Position numbers and translations under genes: made by a program. Shown here in pieces: positions 12,301-20,962 of a stretch of DNA of 64,000 nucleotides; position 1 is the stretch's first letter, and every line of letters starts with the position of its first letter. Origin of the DNA: Hexactinellida sp. DTS-2022 (Eukaryota; Porifera; Hexactinellida). The stretch spans positions 3,906,001 through 3,970,000 of the forward strand of contig JAPNXP010000006.1 in assembly GCA_028753945.1 (NCBI GenBank). The letters run 5' to 3'. The notes under the pieces are model-generated. The model saw only the letters and a program-made list of their open reading frames with translations. It made no database searches and was not told where the DNA came from.

Positions 12301-15186
12301 GTCCACAGAGTTGTACAGTTTGTTAGTGATATTTAATTAATTTTCTATTTGGAGTTGGTATTTTTCGTCATTTTTCGTTCCATAATATTTTTTATAGGAG
12401 CCTAGATTCAGTTTAAGTCTATTGGAGTATGTAATTAAATTCAACTGACATTTAATTTGAAAAGGCATGTGTTTTGAAAAAACACATGCCTAATTCCTAA
12501 AAGATTCCCATAATATAATTAACCTGCTTATGAGGCCTTCGAACGTACGTAACGCTTTAGAGGGAGGAGAAGGATTACGAATGTCACAGATCGTAGTTTT
12601 TATTCCAAAATGGCAAAAAATTGACGTAAGGAAAGGGATGTATAATTTTCGTTAAATTTCCGTTACACTCCACAGTATCTAAATACAACAGGCATACATT
12701 TGAAAAGGTATTTGCCATGAATACAAGCGAGGGCCACAGGCCCGAGTGCAAGTTGTAAGAACGCGCGTAGCGCGGACGCGTAGCTTGTAGTATATGATAT
12801 GTCGTTGGTTTTAAACATATAATTCGATCGAAAAATTCAAATTTACCTGGAAGGATACAATCTATTACAGCTATGGAATTTGAGCTACATGATTGTTGAG
12901 TAGTATTGCAGTCGCATAGAGAAGTTTCATTTCCATCACAGACGAGGGTATTGAGATAGATTGGAAAGCTTTCAGTTGCTTCGTTGAGTATGATTCCGTT
13001 TTGGATTGAACGCACTCCGTAATTACCTTGCTCTAGGCAAATCAAATTAGCCTCAGTCTCGGTAAAGTTTTCAGAGCATACATAGTGCCATTGTTCGTTA
13101 ATGAAGTACCTCACTTCTTGGGAAGATTCATTTCTATTGTATAAGGCGGTGTCGCAACCCTCTATATGAAACATTCATAAATATAAGGCTTTTTGCTTAA
13201 TTCGACTCATGGAATCATTTTCTCCGAAATGGTTCGTTATCGTATGTTGAAAATGTTTGGCATGGAGAAACTCAATATTATCGGTGTTATATAAATGGGG
13301 ATGATTCATTGATTGGATTCATTAAGACAATGAATATTTACTTAAATTTAGCTATTTAGATTCTTGCAATAATTTTCCAAAGTAGTTTTATCAACAAATT
13401 TAAACTGAATAGAATAAATCTTACCAACATCACATGTTAAGTACACATGCTCGTAGTATCCACAATTATGACTAGTTCTATGAGAACAATTCAATAAATG
13501 CCATTCATTTCCGGTGCAGCGAACATCATCAAGGGTGAAGACAGCAGTCCTGTTAGGATGCACCTGGCTTACTCTAAAACTTGATGCTTTCTTAAATCCG
13601 AGATCTCTACATGCGACATTGGAATCCGATATGTCCCAATAATCATCACACACATAACCCCAACCATTGTGATAATATTCAAGTAGTCCTTCGTGTCCAT
13701 TGCTCAGACGAACATCACCATTGTCTAAAACAAAAATTTGAAATTGAATAAATGTTAGAGGTTCTTAACAAACAATCTGAATTCAGAATTAGTACATTCT
13801 ATTTGCCACATAATCAATGTTCATAAATTATATTTTTATTTAATTAATTATATGGTTAGGAGTTTAACACTTCAATTAAATTGTAAATTTAAATATGATA
13901 TACTCCTATTTTATTTTAGTTGACATATCCTTTTATGTCAGCGTTGAAGCATCTACAAATGTTATTAACTGAATGAAGCTTGAATGTATTATTACAAATT
14001 TATTGTTCAAATACTTTTGATCGTTTGGCGTAAATGAAAAGGTATGAACATATAATTCGATCGAAAAATTCAAATTTACCTGGAAGGATACAATCTATTA
14101 CAGCTATGGAATTTGAGCTACATGATTGTTGAGTAGTATTGCAGTCGCATAGAGAAGTCTCATTTCCATCACAGACGAGGGCATAGGGATAGATTGGAAA
14201 GCTTTCAGTTGCTTCGTTGAGTATGATCCCGTTTTGGATAGAACGCAGTCCGTATTTACCTTGCTCCGGGCAAATCAAATTAGCCTCAATCTCGGTAAAG
14301 TTTTCAGAGCAGACATAGTACCATTGTTCGTTAATGAAGTACCTCACCTCTTGCGAAGATTCATTTCTATTGTATAAGGCGGTGTCGCAACCCTCTATAT
14401 AAAACATTCATAAATATAAGTAATTTTGCTCAATTCGCTCAAGGAATCATTGTCTCCGAAATTGTTCGTTATCGTATGTTAAACTAATTCCCATGAAGGA
14501 ACAAAATATCATTGGTGTCATACAAATGGAGATGATTCATTGATTGGATTCATTTATTTTATGAAGACAATGAATATTTACTATAATTTAGCTTTTTAAA
14601 TTATTGCTATCATTTCTAAAATTTTATTTTCAGCAAATGTAAACTGAATATAATAAAACTTACCAACATCACATGTTAAGTACACAAGCTCGTAGTATCC
14701 ACAATTATGACTAGTTCTATGAGAACAATTCAATAAATGCCATTCATTTCCGATGCAGCGAACATCATCAAGGGTGAAGACAGCAGTCCCGTTAGGATGC
14801 ACCTGGCTTACTCTAAAACTTGATGCTTTCTTAAATCCGAGATCTCTACATGCGACATTGGAATCCCTTATGTCCCAATAGTCATCACACACATAACCCC
14901 AACCATTGTGATAATATTCAAGTAGTCCTTCGTTTCCATGGCTCAGACGAACATCACCATTGTCTAAGAACGATATTTCGAATACATACTTATATAAGCT
15001 TGAATACACTAATTTGACTTCTGACTTAAATAATTAATGCAGTCTAAATAGTTATCATTTTAATTTTCTCTATCATATAACTTTTAAATGCAACAAAAGG
15101 TACTTACTTTGAGCTTGTATCTCCCGGTGTACAGAAAACCATAGAAATATAATACAAATCAATTGAAAATTGATTTTATATCTCAT
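61..15186 (-). CDS. SRCR-repeat cell-surface or secreted receptor (5' part, 16 exons, runs off the left edge)
   Basis: Exons in transcript order: 15108-15186, 14664-14963, 14080-14394, 13425-13724, 12847-13161, 10901-11200, 10311-10625, 9309-9608, 8738-9052, 5098-5397, 4506-4820, 3852-4151, 2516-2830, 1859-2158, 1267-1581, 61-360. The first exon encodes a 26-residue signal peptide. The other 15 alternate between a 100-residue SRCR domain (type A, eight copies) and a 105-residue divergent SRCR domain (type B, seven copies). Every intron is phase 1, so each exon is a self-contained module and the frame stays open for about 1,561 residues. Type A shows WGYVCDD, WDI-DSNVACRDLGF and LDDVRC plus six cysteines, as in group A SRCR. 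No stop or membrane segment lies inside the window, so the C-terminus is to the left. SRCR proteins bind proteins or microbial surfaces, and sponge aggregation receptors carry long SRCR arrays. A recognition role is inferred. Confidence 0.9.
361..1266 (-). other. Intron between SRCR exons 15 and 16
   Basis: 906 bp with no coding signal. It holds GC-rich snippets in an AT-rich background (near 540 and 685-750: GCGCGCTTCGC, CCGTTTCGCGG) of the same kind as those at 7515-7640 and 8165-8245. A GTGTGTATGTGTGTATG run lies near 822-846. It also has a stretch related to the repeat at 62540-62870 (GGTGAACAAGTATGCTG). Confidence 0.6.
1267..1581 (-). CDS. SRCR exon 15, domain B7
   Basis: 315 nt, phase 1-1. 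Type B SRCR with SIKNGIILN where the other copies have SIQNGIILN. Confidence 0.9.
1859..2158 (-). CDS. SRCR exon 14, domain A7
   Basis: 300 nt, phase 1-1. Type A SRCR with WDILDSNVACRDLGF and LDDVRCIG. Confidence 0.9.
2516..2830 (-). CDS. SRCR exon 13, domain B6
   Basis: 315 nt, phase 1-1. Type B SRCR with local changes: HYLC where other copies have HYVC, and GNENNLC where they have GNETSLC. Confidence 0.9.
3039..3211. mobile_element. TA-flanked MITE, family CAGTGGTGTTCGCC
   Basis: Terminal inverted repeats CAGTAGTGTTTGCCTAATAG and CAGTGGTGTTCGCCTAATAG, with TA on both sides. It sits in an SRCR intron. The matching positions in the paralogous introns (near 1785 and 5023) are empty with a single TA, so the TA is the target duplication. 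This fits a pogo/Tigger-type non-autonomous element. Confidence 0.88.
3219..3778. mobile_element. hAT-like element with an internal minisatellite
   Basis: Perfect 17-bp terminal inverted repeats, CATAGATGCATTATACG at 3219-3235 and its complement at 3762-3778. They are flanked by a perfect 8-bp direct repeat, GTATTAAG (3211-3218 and 3779-3786), the duplication size expected of hAT transposases. The interior (about 3350-3560) is a run of roughly 10-bp units such as CATTATACGTT and CATCATACGTT, which resemble the terminus itself. The open frame over it is a repeat artefact. Confidence 0.88.
3852..4151 (-). CDS. SRCR exon 12, domain A6
   Basis: 300 nt, phase 1-1. Type A SRCR. The downstream intron (2831-3851) carries two nested transposon insertions. 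An open frame that runs on past 3852 is intron and transposon read-through. Confidence 0.9.
4506..4820 (-). CDS. SRCR exon 11, domain B5
   Basis: 315 nt, phase 1-1. Type B SRCR, a close copy of the exon at 1267-1581. Both read CDTTLYNRDESS where the other copies read CDTALYNRNESS. Confidence 0.9.
5098..5397 (-). CDS. SRCR exon 10, domain A5
   Basis: 300 nt, phase 1-1. Type A SRCR. With exon 11 side and intron included, 4506-5397 aligns to 1267-2158 at a constant 3,239-bp offset, without net indels. Confidence 0.9.
7133..7213. repeat. 81-bp foldback repeat
   Basis: Near-perfect palindrome. The outer arms start CTCTGCATAATAATGG and end with its complement. The middle (ACCGCGAAGCGGT) is a second GC-rich palindrome. 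It lies in an SRCR intron. Confidence 0.8.
8297..8560. mobile_element. Inverted-repeat element in an SRCR intron
   Basis: Begins ATACCGTATTTATTCGAATA and ends with the complement of ATACCGTATATACTCTAATA; both arms continue into GTAGCC. Related text, with AATAGCCC and CCCTGG, occurs near 49257-49465. Exact ends and target duplication are uncertain. Confidence 0.6.
8738..9052 (-). CDS. SRCR exon 9, domain B4
   Basis: 315 nt, phase 1-1. Type B SRCR, with FTKIEAN where other copies have FTEIEAN. Confidence 0.9.
9309..9608 (-). CDS. SRCR exon 8, domain A4
   Basis: 300 nt, phase 1-1. Type A SRCR with DDFWDIRDSN. It has HNTNHNCG in the fourth-cysteine region, a variant shared with the copy at 3852-4151. 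Confidence 0.9.
10311..10625 (-). CDS. SRCR exon 7, domain B3
   Basis: 315 nt, phase 1-1. Type B SRCR, with SIALIDC at its end where most copies have SIAVIDC. Confidence 0.9.
10901..11200 (-). CDS. SRCR exon 6, domain A3
   Basis: 300 nt, phase 1-1. Type A SRCR with the start variant NGAVRL and the VRQLHPNRT region. Confidence 0.9.
11201..12846 (-). other. SRCR intron 5, repeat-rich
   Basis: 1.65 kb without coding signal. It contains the MITE at 11375-11560 and a 29-bp perfect hairpin at 12463-12491 (arm AGGCATGTGTTTT). It also has a repeat segment with TTTGTTTGTTTGTTTG near 11874-11899, like those at 5900 and 7660, and a GC-rich patch near 12725-12790. Confidence 0.65.
11375..11560. mobile_element. 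TA-flanked MITE, family CAGTCGAAACCGG
   Basis: Termini CAGTTCAAACCGGTTTTTTC and CAGTCGAAACCGGTTTATTC in inverted orientation, with TA outside each end. It lies in the SRCR intron between exons 5 and 6. The open frame on the minus strand here is spurious. Confidence 0.85.
12847..13161 (-). CDS. SRCR exon 5, domain B2
   Basis: 315 nt, phase 1-1. Type B SRCR. An open frame continues past the GTAAAT donor at 12846 only by reading through the intron; that extension is not coding. Confidence 0.9.
13425..13724 (-). CDS. SRCR exon 4, domain A2
   Basis: 300 nt, phase 1-1. Type A SRCR with WDISDSNVACRDLGF. The intron on its 5' side (13725-14079) is nearly identical to the one at 4152-4505. Confidence 0.9.
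14080..14394 (-). CDS. SRCR exon 3, domain B1
   Basis: 315 nt, phase 1-1. Divergent SRCR with eight cysteines; the paired cysteines are in LCDCNTT. It reads ICPEQG where other B copies read ICLEQG, and YYVC where they read HYVC. Confidence 0.9.
14664..14963 (-). CDS. SRCR exon 2, domain A1
   Basis: 300 nt, phase 1-1, between a CTTAG acceptor and a GTAAG donor. It has six cysteines in the order VCDD, ACRD, VRCIG, NCSH, NCGYY and TCDV. It carries HPNGT where the other copies carry HPNRT. Confidence 0.9.
15108..15186 (-). CDS. Exon 1 of the SRCR gene: signal peptide
   Basis: ATG at 15186-15184 opens 26 codons with a charged start (MRYK), a hydrophobic core (LICIIFLWFSV) and a small-residue cleavage region (EIQAQ). 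The exon ends one base into a codon at a GTAAGT donor (15107-15102). It joins exon 2 to give an Asn codon, followed by NGDVRL. Too short to be found as an ordinary open reading frame. Confidence 0.85.
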
Positions 15187-16302
15187 TGCGAAACTCTGTT
15201 GAAATTCTTGCAATACTATTTTGATACTTTAGCTGAATTATCTAACGACAAGTGATGTCAAATTGATTAACTAAGCATTTTTTAATAGGGTCGAAATGAA
15301 TTTACCAACTATTCGAATATTCTAATAATATTGTTACGAAATGAATATTCGTTTGACGAATATTAGATTAAAACGAGTATCCGATTACTTTGTATATAGG
15401 AGAGATCGTAAATAATAATCCTAATTAAGCTAGCTCATTAAGAGCTAACACACCCCCTTTGTCCACACACTTTGTAACTTTGATTAAATTATTGTATTAT
15501 TAACAAAAACTATTTTCCACTGTATTTTGAGAAATTAATTTGATTTAATGCTCCGTCATCAATACGAACGAATATTCGCTTCAATCCCAATGTACGTATA
15601 CTGTAACACCTACGACAATAAGTTGAAACGAGATATATACAATATTTAAATCATAACAGCCAATCAGTTTTGAATGTATCTTATGCAATTTTAGTAAATC
15701 ATTTAGAAATGGCTACATATCCAATATTTTCTGCCTACAGTATACTATTATACATTTGAAGTAATTAAATATTTCAATTTAGTTTGATGATGAATTGACG
15801 ATATCATAGACATTTTTAAAGTACTTACACAAACCAATTAGAAATCCTATCCTTTTATACTAGCGAGTTCGATTGCTAGGTCACTTCGTGATCTATTGTG
15901 TACATAGCTTTGGCAAAAATATTGGAAAATATTGAATTTGAGAACATCACGAATCATGATGACATGATAATTATCATGTCATCATTAATAAATTATTAGA
16001 CATGTGTTTATAACTAGTATATATGATTAATTTAAATATGTACATAGATGTTATGTCGATTTTGTCAAATGTTGATTTTACAAAATCAACTATTTTACAA
16101 GTTAAACTTAAGTTTGTATGTTGATTTTACAAAATCGACATTTTGGATGTTGATTTTGTAAAATCGACTAGAATTTGTCTAGTGGCAAAAGGATGTTTGT
16201 TTGTTAAGTTGAGCTAACTAATACGTAATATGTGGCAGTTGAGTATTCTGTTGCGAAGCGACCGAGACCCAAAATATCGTATTTACATATGAATAGAGAT
16301 TA

Positions 16303-16813
16303 CAGTGCAACCTCTATAAGTGGGGTCTCTATAAATGGGGAACTTCTATAAGCGGGGGAATTTTGGTCCATATTCGTTCATTTCCATACAAATGATCCTC
16401 TATAAGCGGGAAAGTGGAGAATGGAGGACCTTAATTTTAAAGGAATTAGTATCCTCATACAAAATGACCTCTATAAATGGGGGAGATGGACAAATTCTAA
16501 CATAATACTTATAAATTATGCTGCATTTCTAATAAATACACTCTAAAGTTCTACAGAATAAATATCTTTGATGGCTCTACTATAATGTTTTTTATGAAAT
16601 GATCGGCAGTGGATCAGAATTTAACTAAATTGTCAAAATATACATTACTGACTATAACTTCCATTAATTAATGGATGTGTTATAAGTATATATTTCATAA
16701 TATGACCATATGTAGTGTCTATCCATTGAAAATTATAACTGGGGAATGGGGGGGCAATTCAAATTTACCCCATCCCAAGCTCCCCCACTTATAGAGGTTG
16801 CAAACTTGCACTG
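16303..16813. mobile_element. TA-flanked MITE, family CAGTGCAACCTC (511 bp)
   Basis: The left end CAGTGCAACCTCTATAAGTG is mirrored at the right by CAGTGCAAGTTTGCAACCTC followed by TATAAGTGGGG. TA lies outside both ends. Repeats of CTCTATAAGTGGGG also occur inside. Confidence 0.85.
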
Positions 16814-17329
16814 TATTTGATTTTACTTCGAATTTATCATAATTGTTGATTTTAATGAAATACTTATGATTAATATTTAATTTCAAATATTGTCATTGTA
16901 ATTTAGACTGCATCTATGCATATACAATCCGCTTAATCGGGTACTTTTGTCCGAGTGTAGTTTTGACCCAATTTACCAAAGACTTTCGAGGGTTAGAACA
17001 ATTATTGTTAATATGAATATGAATATGTACATTGATATACTTTTTTTGAACGAAATTAATTGAGTAATACTCAAATTATATATGCAGACGTTTCGAATCA
17101 TGGGCAAACTCAATGGGTTATAGTTGCTGAGAGAAATAAAGGTATTATTAGTAATTAATTAGGTAATGTAAAAATAACTGTAATCAATTAGTTAAGCTTG
17201 ATATCTACACTCATATCATATTCACTCATGGAATTTGTCTTACATTGAACATAATATCCACTTTAGGGGTATTAATTTAATTAATTCATCTTTATTAATT
17301 TTATATTTTTCAAAATGATTACATTTGGG

Positions 17330-17832
17330 AATGGCTGTGGCCAGATGGCACACGTGGTGTTATGAAATAGAGGCTAAACTATTTAATTTTGTTACACGTA
17401 TTGCTGTAGTCAAATTTAGTAAGCAAGGAGATTATATTAAGAGAGGAGCAAATTTGTGACATGCCATTAGTAATCAGTGATGATAATTTTGTATACATTA
17501 TCCAATCTCTGTGATGTGACTAATGTAGGAAGATTTATTGACACTCAGTTTGAACCAGTGTATTATACAGCCATTTGTAGATATGCTCCTAATCCTGTCT
17601 GATCCAATTTTCCATCGCCTAAACACTAATTAATGTTACGGTACAGGAGAGGATTCCAAAAATTTTCACTCCTAAATTAAAATATCCAAAAATCAAGCTC
17701 CAAAAGGAGAGTCTTTCGCTCCTGGATAATTCCTTGGTTTAACATTATGCTAATATGTGCGTAGCATCACTCTCGCCGTGCCAGACCTGCCGCACCTGCT
17801 CTTACGCAAATGGCTAGTTACAAAGGGCATTT
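17330..17832. repeat. Interspersed GGCACACGTG repeat, split by an insertion
   Basis: The left part (about 17330-17470, GGCCAGATGGCACACGTGG) and right part (about 17765-17832, ACCTGCTCTTACGC) match successive parts of 19672-19925. The element at 17556-17736 lies between them. The GTAGCCAATTGG-like start could be a tRNA-type box A, so a SINE is possible but unproven. Confidence 0.6.
17556..17736. mobile_element. hAT-like short element, copy 1
   Basis: Begins CAGTGTATTATACAGCC and ends GGATAATTCCTTG. It matches the copy at 38499-38681. The flanks GTTTGAAC (17548-17555) and GTTTAACA differ by one deletion, consistent with a worn 8-bp duplication. Confidence 0.7.
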
Positions 17833-19671
17833 AACTAGGCTTAGAACAAAAGATTTTTGAAATAGCAAAAATCTATACTATTAAGTCTAGGGTAGGATCC
17901 TACTATAGTTTATACTATAGGATGCACAGTTCAAAAATTGTTCTATTGGGCTCGGCGTATAAAGCAGCCTGACTAGACTAATGGTGATAGTGATTTCAAA
18001 TTTCAAATTCTTTATACTGTACATACGTATTTACACCTCGAAGCCTGATTTCTCAATTTATTTTTGTTTCTCAGTTACATCGAAATTTGTGTAGTGAGCC
18101 AGTGACACGTATGTGATTCGAATTACAAATTGAAAAAAGAGATTATATTCTACTAAGGATTTTTTTCCCTTTATCAATTAAAACTAATAGGTCGCTCTCC
18201 AATGTCTAGATTTTATTGACGATTTTTAATAAACTGACATCTTCTCCAGATTGAAATTACCCTATAGTAATTTCATACATTAAGAACATCTTGCATAAGT
18301 CTACTGCTATATCGCTGATAATTACTGTTAATATAATTATATTAGTTTTTCTGAGTGAAGATTGAAAACACTTGGAACATTTACAGTTGGTGATGATGTT
18401 AATTCTATTATTCAAAATAGTTTCCCTATTGGCTTATACATAACATTTTATTTGTCTTCACAATTTGAACAATAATTAAAAATCTAAAATTACAGCTGTG
18501 CCGACAGCATATTCCTTTGAAGACACCATATTTGTCTGTTGTTTGATTGATAGTGCCTTTATAAGAAAAAGATGTCTGCACAGGCGGAATTTAAAAAATT
18601 TCGTCATGTTATCATCACAGTGAAGGTATTAACCAATCCTAAAGGCGTTTGGGATGGTAGCGATTATCTGTACTGTCGGAAATTTCTTTCTACCCCGCTT
18701 CATTTCATAGTTAACATACCGTAGTTAGATTATTAATATAATGGCTAATGAGTCAACATTTTACTGTACCGATTATACTATAGTATAGTGGCCCAGTTCT
18801 AAAATTACTACCTTGAAAGTTATTACTGTCCGACTATACTTTAGTAAAGTGGCCCAATATTAAATTACTGCCTTGGTTTGTTATTATTATTAATATATAT
18901 ATTAATTGTGTCGACTATTATGTAGTGGGACAGTTCTAATCAAAGACCTACATGATTAGGAACCCTTACGAGCTGTCGGGAAGTTTATGAAATGGCTCCG
19001 TCACTCTAATTCACACCCTTATCCCTTGGGTCGAATAATTGCTGGGGCTACCCATTTAAGCTTTTGAAAAGTTAAATTGTTTTCTAATATACTAATATTT
19101 TTATCAATTTTTAATCATGGACAAAAATTTTATGGGATATAATGATAATAAATTAAGTAACAAAGTCTGTAATATATTTATATCATACAATTCAGGAAAC
19201 TGTACTTTGTAAGTTATGAACATATATGAAATAGATTCTATATAAATCACTATTTCCATTGTAATTTGTTGGTCCTGATTAATTTGTTTCCTTTTCTTTA
19301 TCGCTTGTATCTGCATTGCTAATATAGAGTTGGAGATTTGCTGATTGAACTTGACGGTGAGATTTCTGTTTGATTCAGGCATTCTTGAGGGAGAATAATA
19401 GGATCAGTTAAATATATTATAAAAAATTAGAAGTTTTAAATTAAATTTATTGGAGTATTACTCAAAATATTATCAAACTCGATAGATTATTATATCAGAG
19501 ATAAACTATTTATCAATAGTAAAATGATTATTATAAACATATTTTGCAATATCTACACATGTACCATATCAAATATTTGGAATTTATTGTACCTTCAACG
19601 AAAAGTAACTTCAGTACTATAATTTATTCAATTATTTATTGCATTGATTTCAAAAAATGCTTACAATTGCA

Positions 19672-19925
19672 AAAGGGGTGTAGCCAATTGGCACACGTGT
19701 TGTCATGAAATATGAGTTATTATTCAATCATGATATAAGTAATTCTGTAATCAAATCTCGTAAGTAAAAAGTTGTAATTAAGGGAGGAGTAATTAGTAAG
19801 ATAAATTGAGCAATGAGTATATAGTTACACTCATTTTGAAATTTATGCTAAGAGATGCATCACTATGGCCACACCATAACTGCCATACCTACTCTTACGC
19901 TAATGGATAGTGACCCTGTACATTT
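19672..19925. repeat. Interspersed GGCACACGTG repeat, second copy
   Basis: Contains GTAGCCAATTGGCACACGTG and later ACCTACTCTTACGCTAATGG. It is colinear with 17330-17832 minus the insertion there. The plus-strand open frame at 19855-20091 lies partly in this repeat and is not a gene. Confidence 0.6.
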
Positions 19926-20119
19926 AAATTTGCTTATATATGAAACCTATCCCTTCGGTCTCGGTCGCTTTGCAACGGAACGGTGCAACGCACCTCAAGT
20001 TAACTTCCGCTATGCGGCCTTACTTTCATCTTTTCTACCATGGAGGTTATTATATACATCTCTTTCTACCATTTTCCATAGTACCCGTTGAAAGCTAACT
20101 TCAAGGTTGATTTTGAATT

Positions 20120-20525
20120 TTCTTCAATTTGATTAGTTATTTTTGTAAACAACAACAACAAATATTCATATCATAAATTTATGAATAGGAAATTCGTGTT
20201 CAGCATACTTGTTTACCTATAATACCTGAACATTGAAAGCTAATTTGTAGTGATTTTGAATTTTTATTAATTTGTTTACCTATTTGTCTAAACAACAACA
20301 ACAAATATTCATATTAGAAATATATAAACGCGGAATTCGAAATCAACATACCTATTTACCTATTGTAGCATTTGCTTACCTATTGTAACATTTGTAAGTT
20401 AGTTTATATCTCATATATAAATACGGTTTCTATTCCCCCATCACTTCAATACAATCCGGACAAAAAAACACACACACAAATAAACAGACAACAATCGAGT
20501 TTTAATAATAAAGATTAAGCTAGTG
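20120..20525 (-). repeat. Interspersed repeat, inverted relative to 62540-62870
   Basis: Contains AACAACAACAACAAATATTC, GAAACC-type runs and ATACAATCCGGACAAAAAA. Reverse-complemented, these match the order of segments at 62550-62760 (TTGTCCGGATTGTATTAAAG, AAACAAGTATGCTGAACACG). Possibly a non-autonomous DNA element; the class is unresolved. Confidence 0.6.
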
Positions 20526-20962
20526 TAGGTAGTAGTCTACCCTACATACAAATACATACTGCTTGTAAACTTGATCAAAATACATTAGTACGTACTAAAC
20601 CGAAGTACGTACTAACCCAGGACGTATGACAACTTAGAAATTAAAACATTTAAAAGATTTTAAAGCATAATGGGGAAATATACAATTTTATTGTAAATAT
20701 TTATTTCCGTCATGATTAATCGGTTATTGATTAAACAAAGATTAATAAGAGAGGCTTACTATTAAGAAGTAAATAGGCCACGCATTTTCGTCTAAAAATC
20801 CAGCTTAGTAAATGTGATTTCTGGATGTTAAAAAAAGACTTTGCCTATGCTTAAAATTACATTTGAAGTGTTGGACAATATATATAAATATTTCCAATAG
20901 TAAATTCGATATTTTTTCAATAACTAAGGATATTACGTCTCGTGCGTATGATATAACCACTA

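Larger units (their letters stand above)
15187..20962. other. Gene-poor interval of repeats
   Basis: No conserved protein is seen on either strand. It contains three partial palindromes near 16071-16168, the MITE at 16303-16813, two copies of a GGCACACGTG repeat (17330-17832 and 19672-19925) and a hAT-like insertion (17556-17736). Near 18770-18870 there is a repeated CTATAGTATAGTGGCCC-like unit. At 20120-20520 there is an inverted copy of the repeat at 62550-62760. The SRCR promoter should lie just above 15186; no core element is clear. Confidence 0.6.

Noticed and set aside
19104-19382. 92-residue minus-strand frame starting MPESNRN
   Set aside because: No domain, no neighbouring exons with compatible splice sites, and surrounded by repeats; kept as non-coding.
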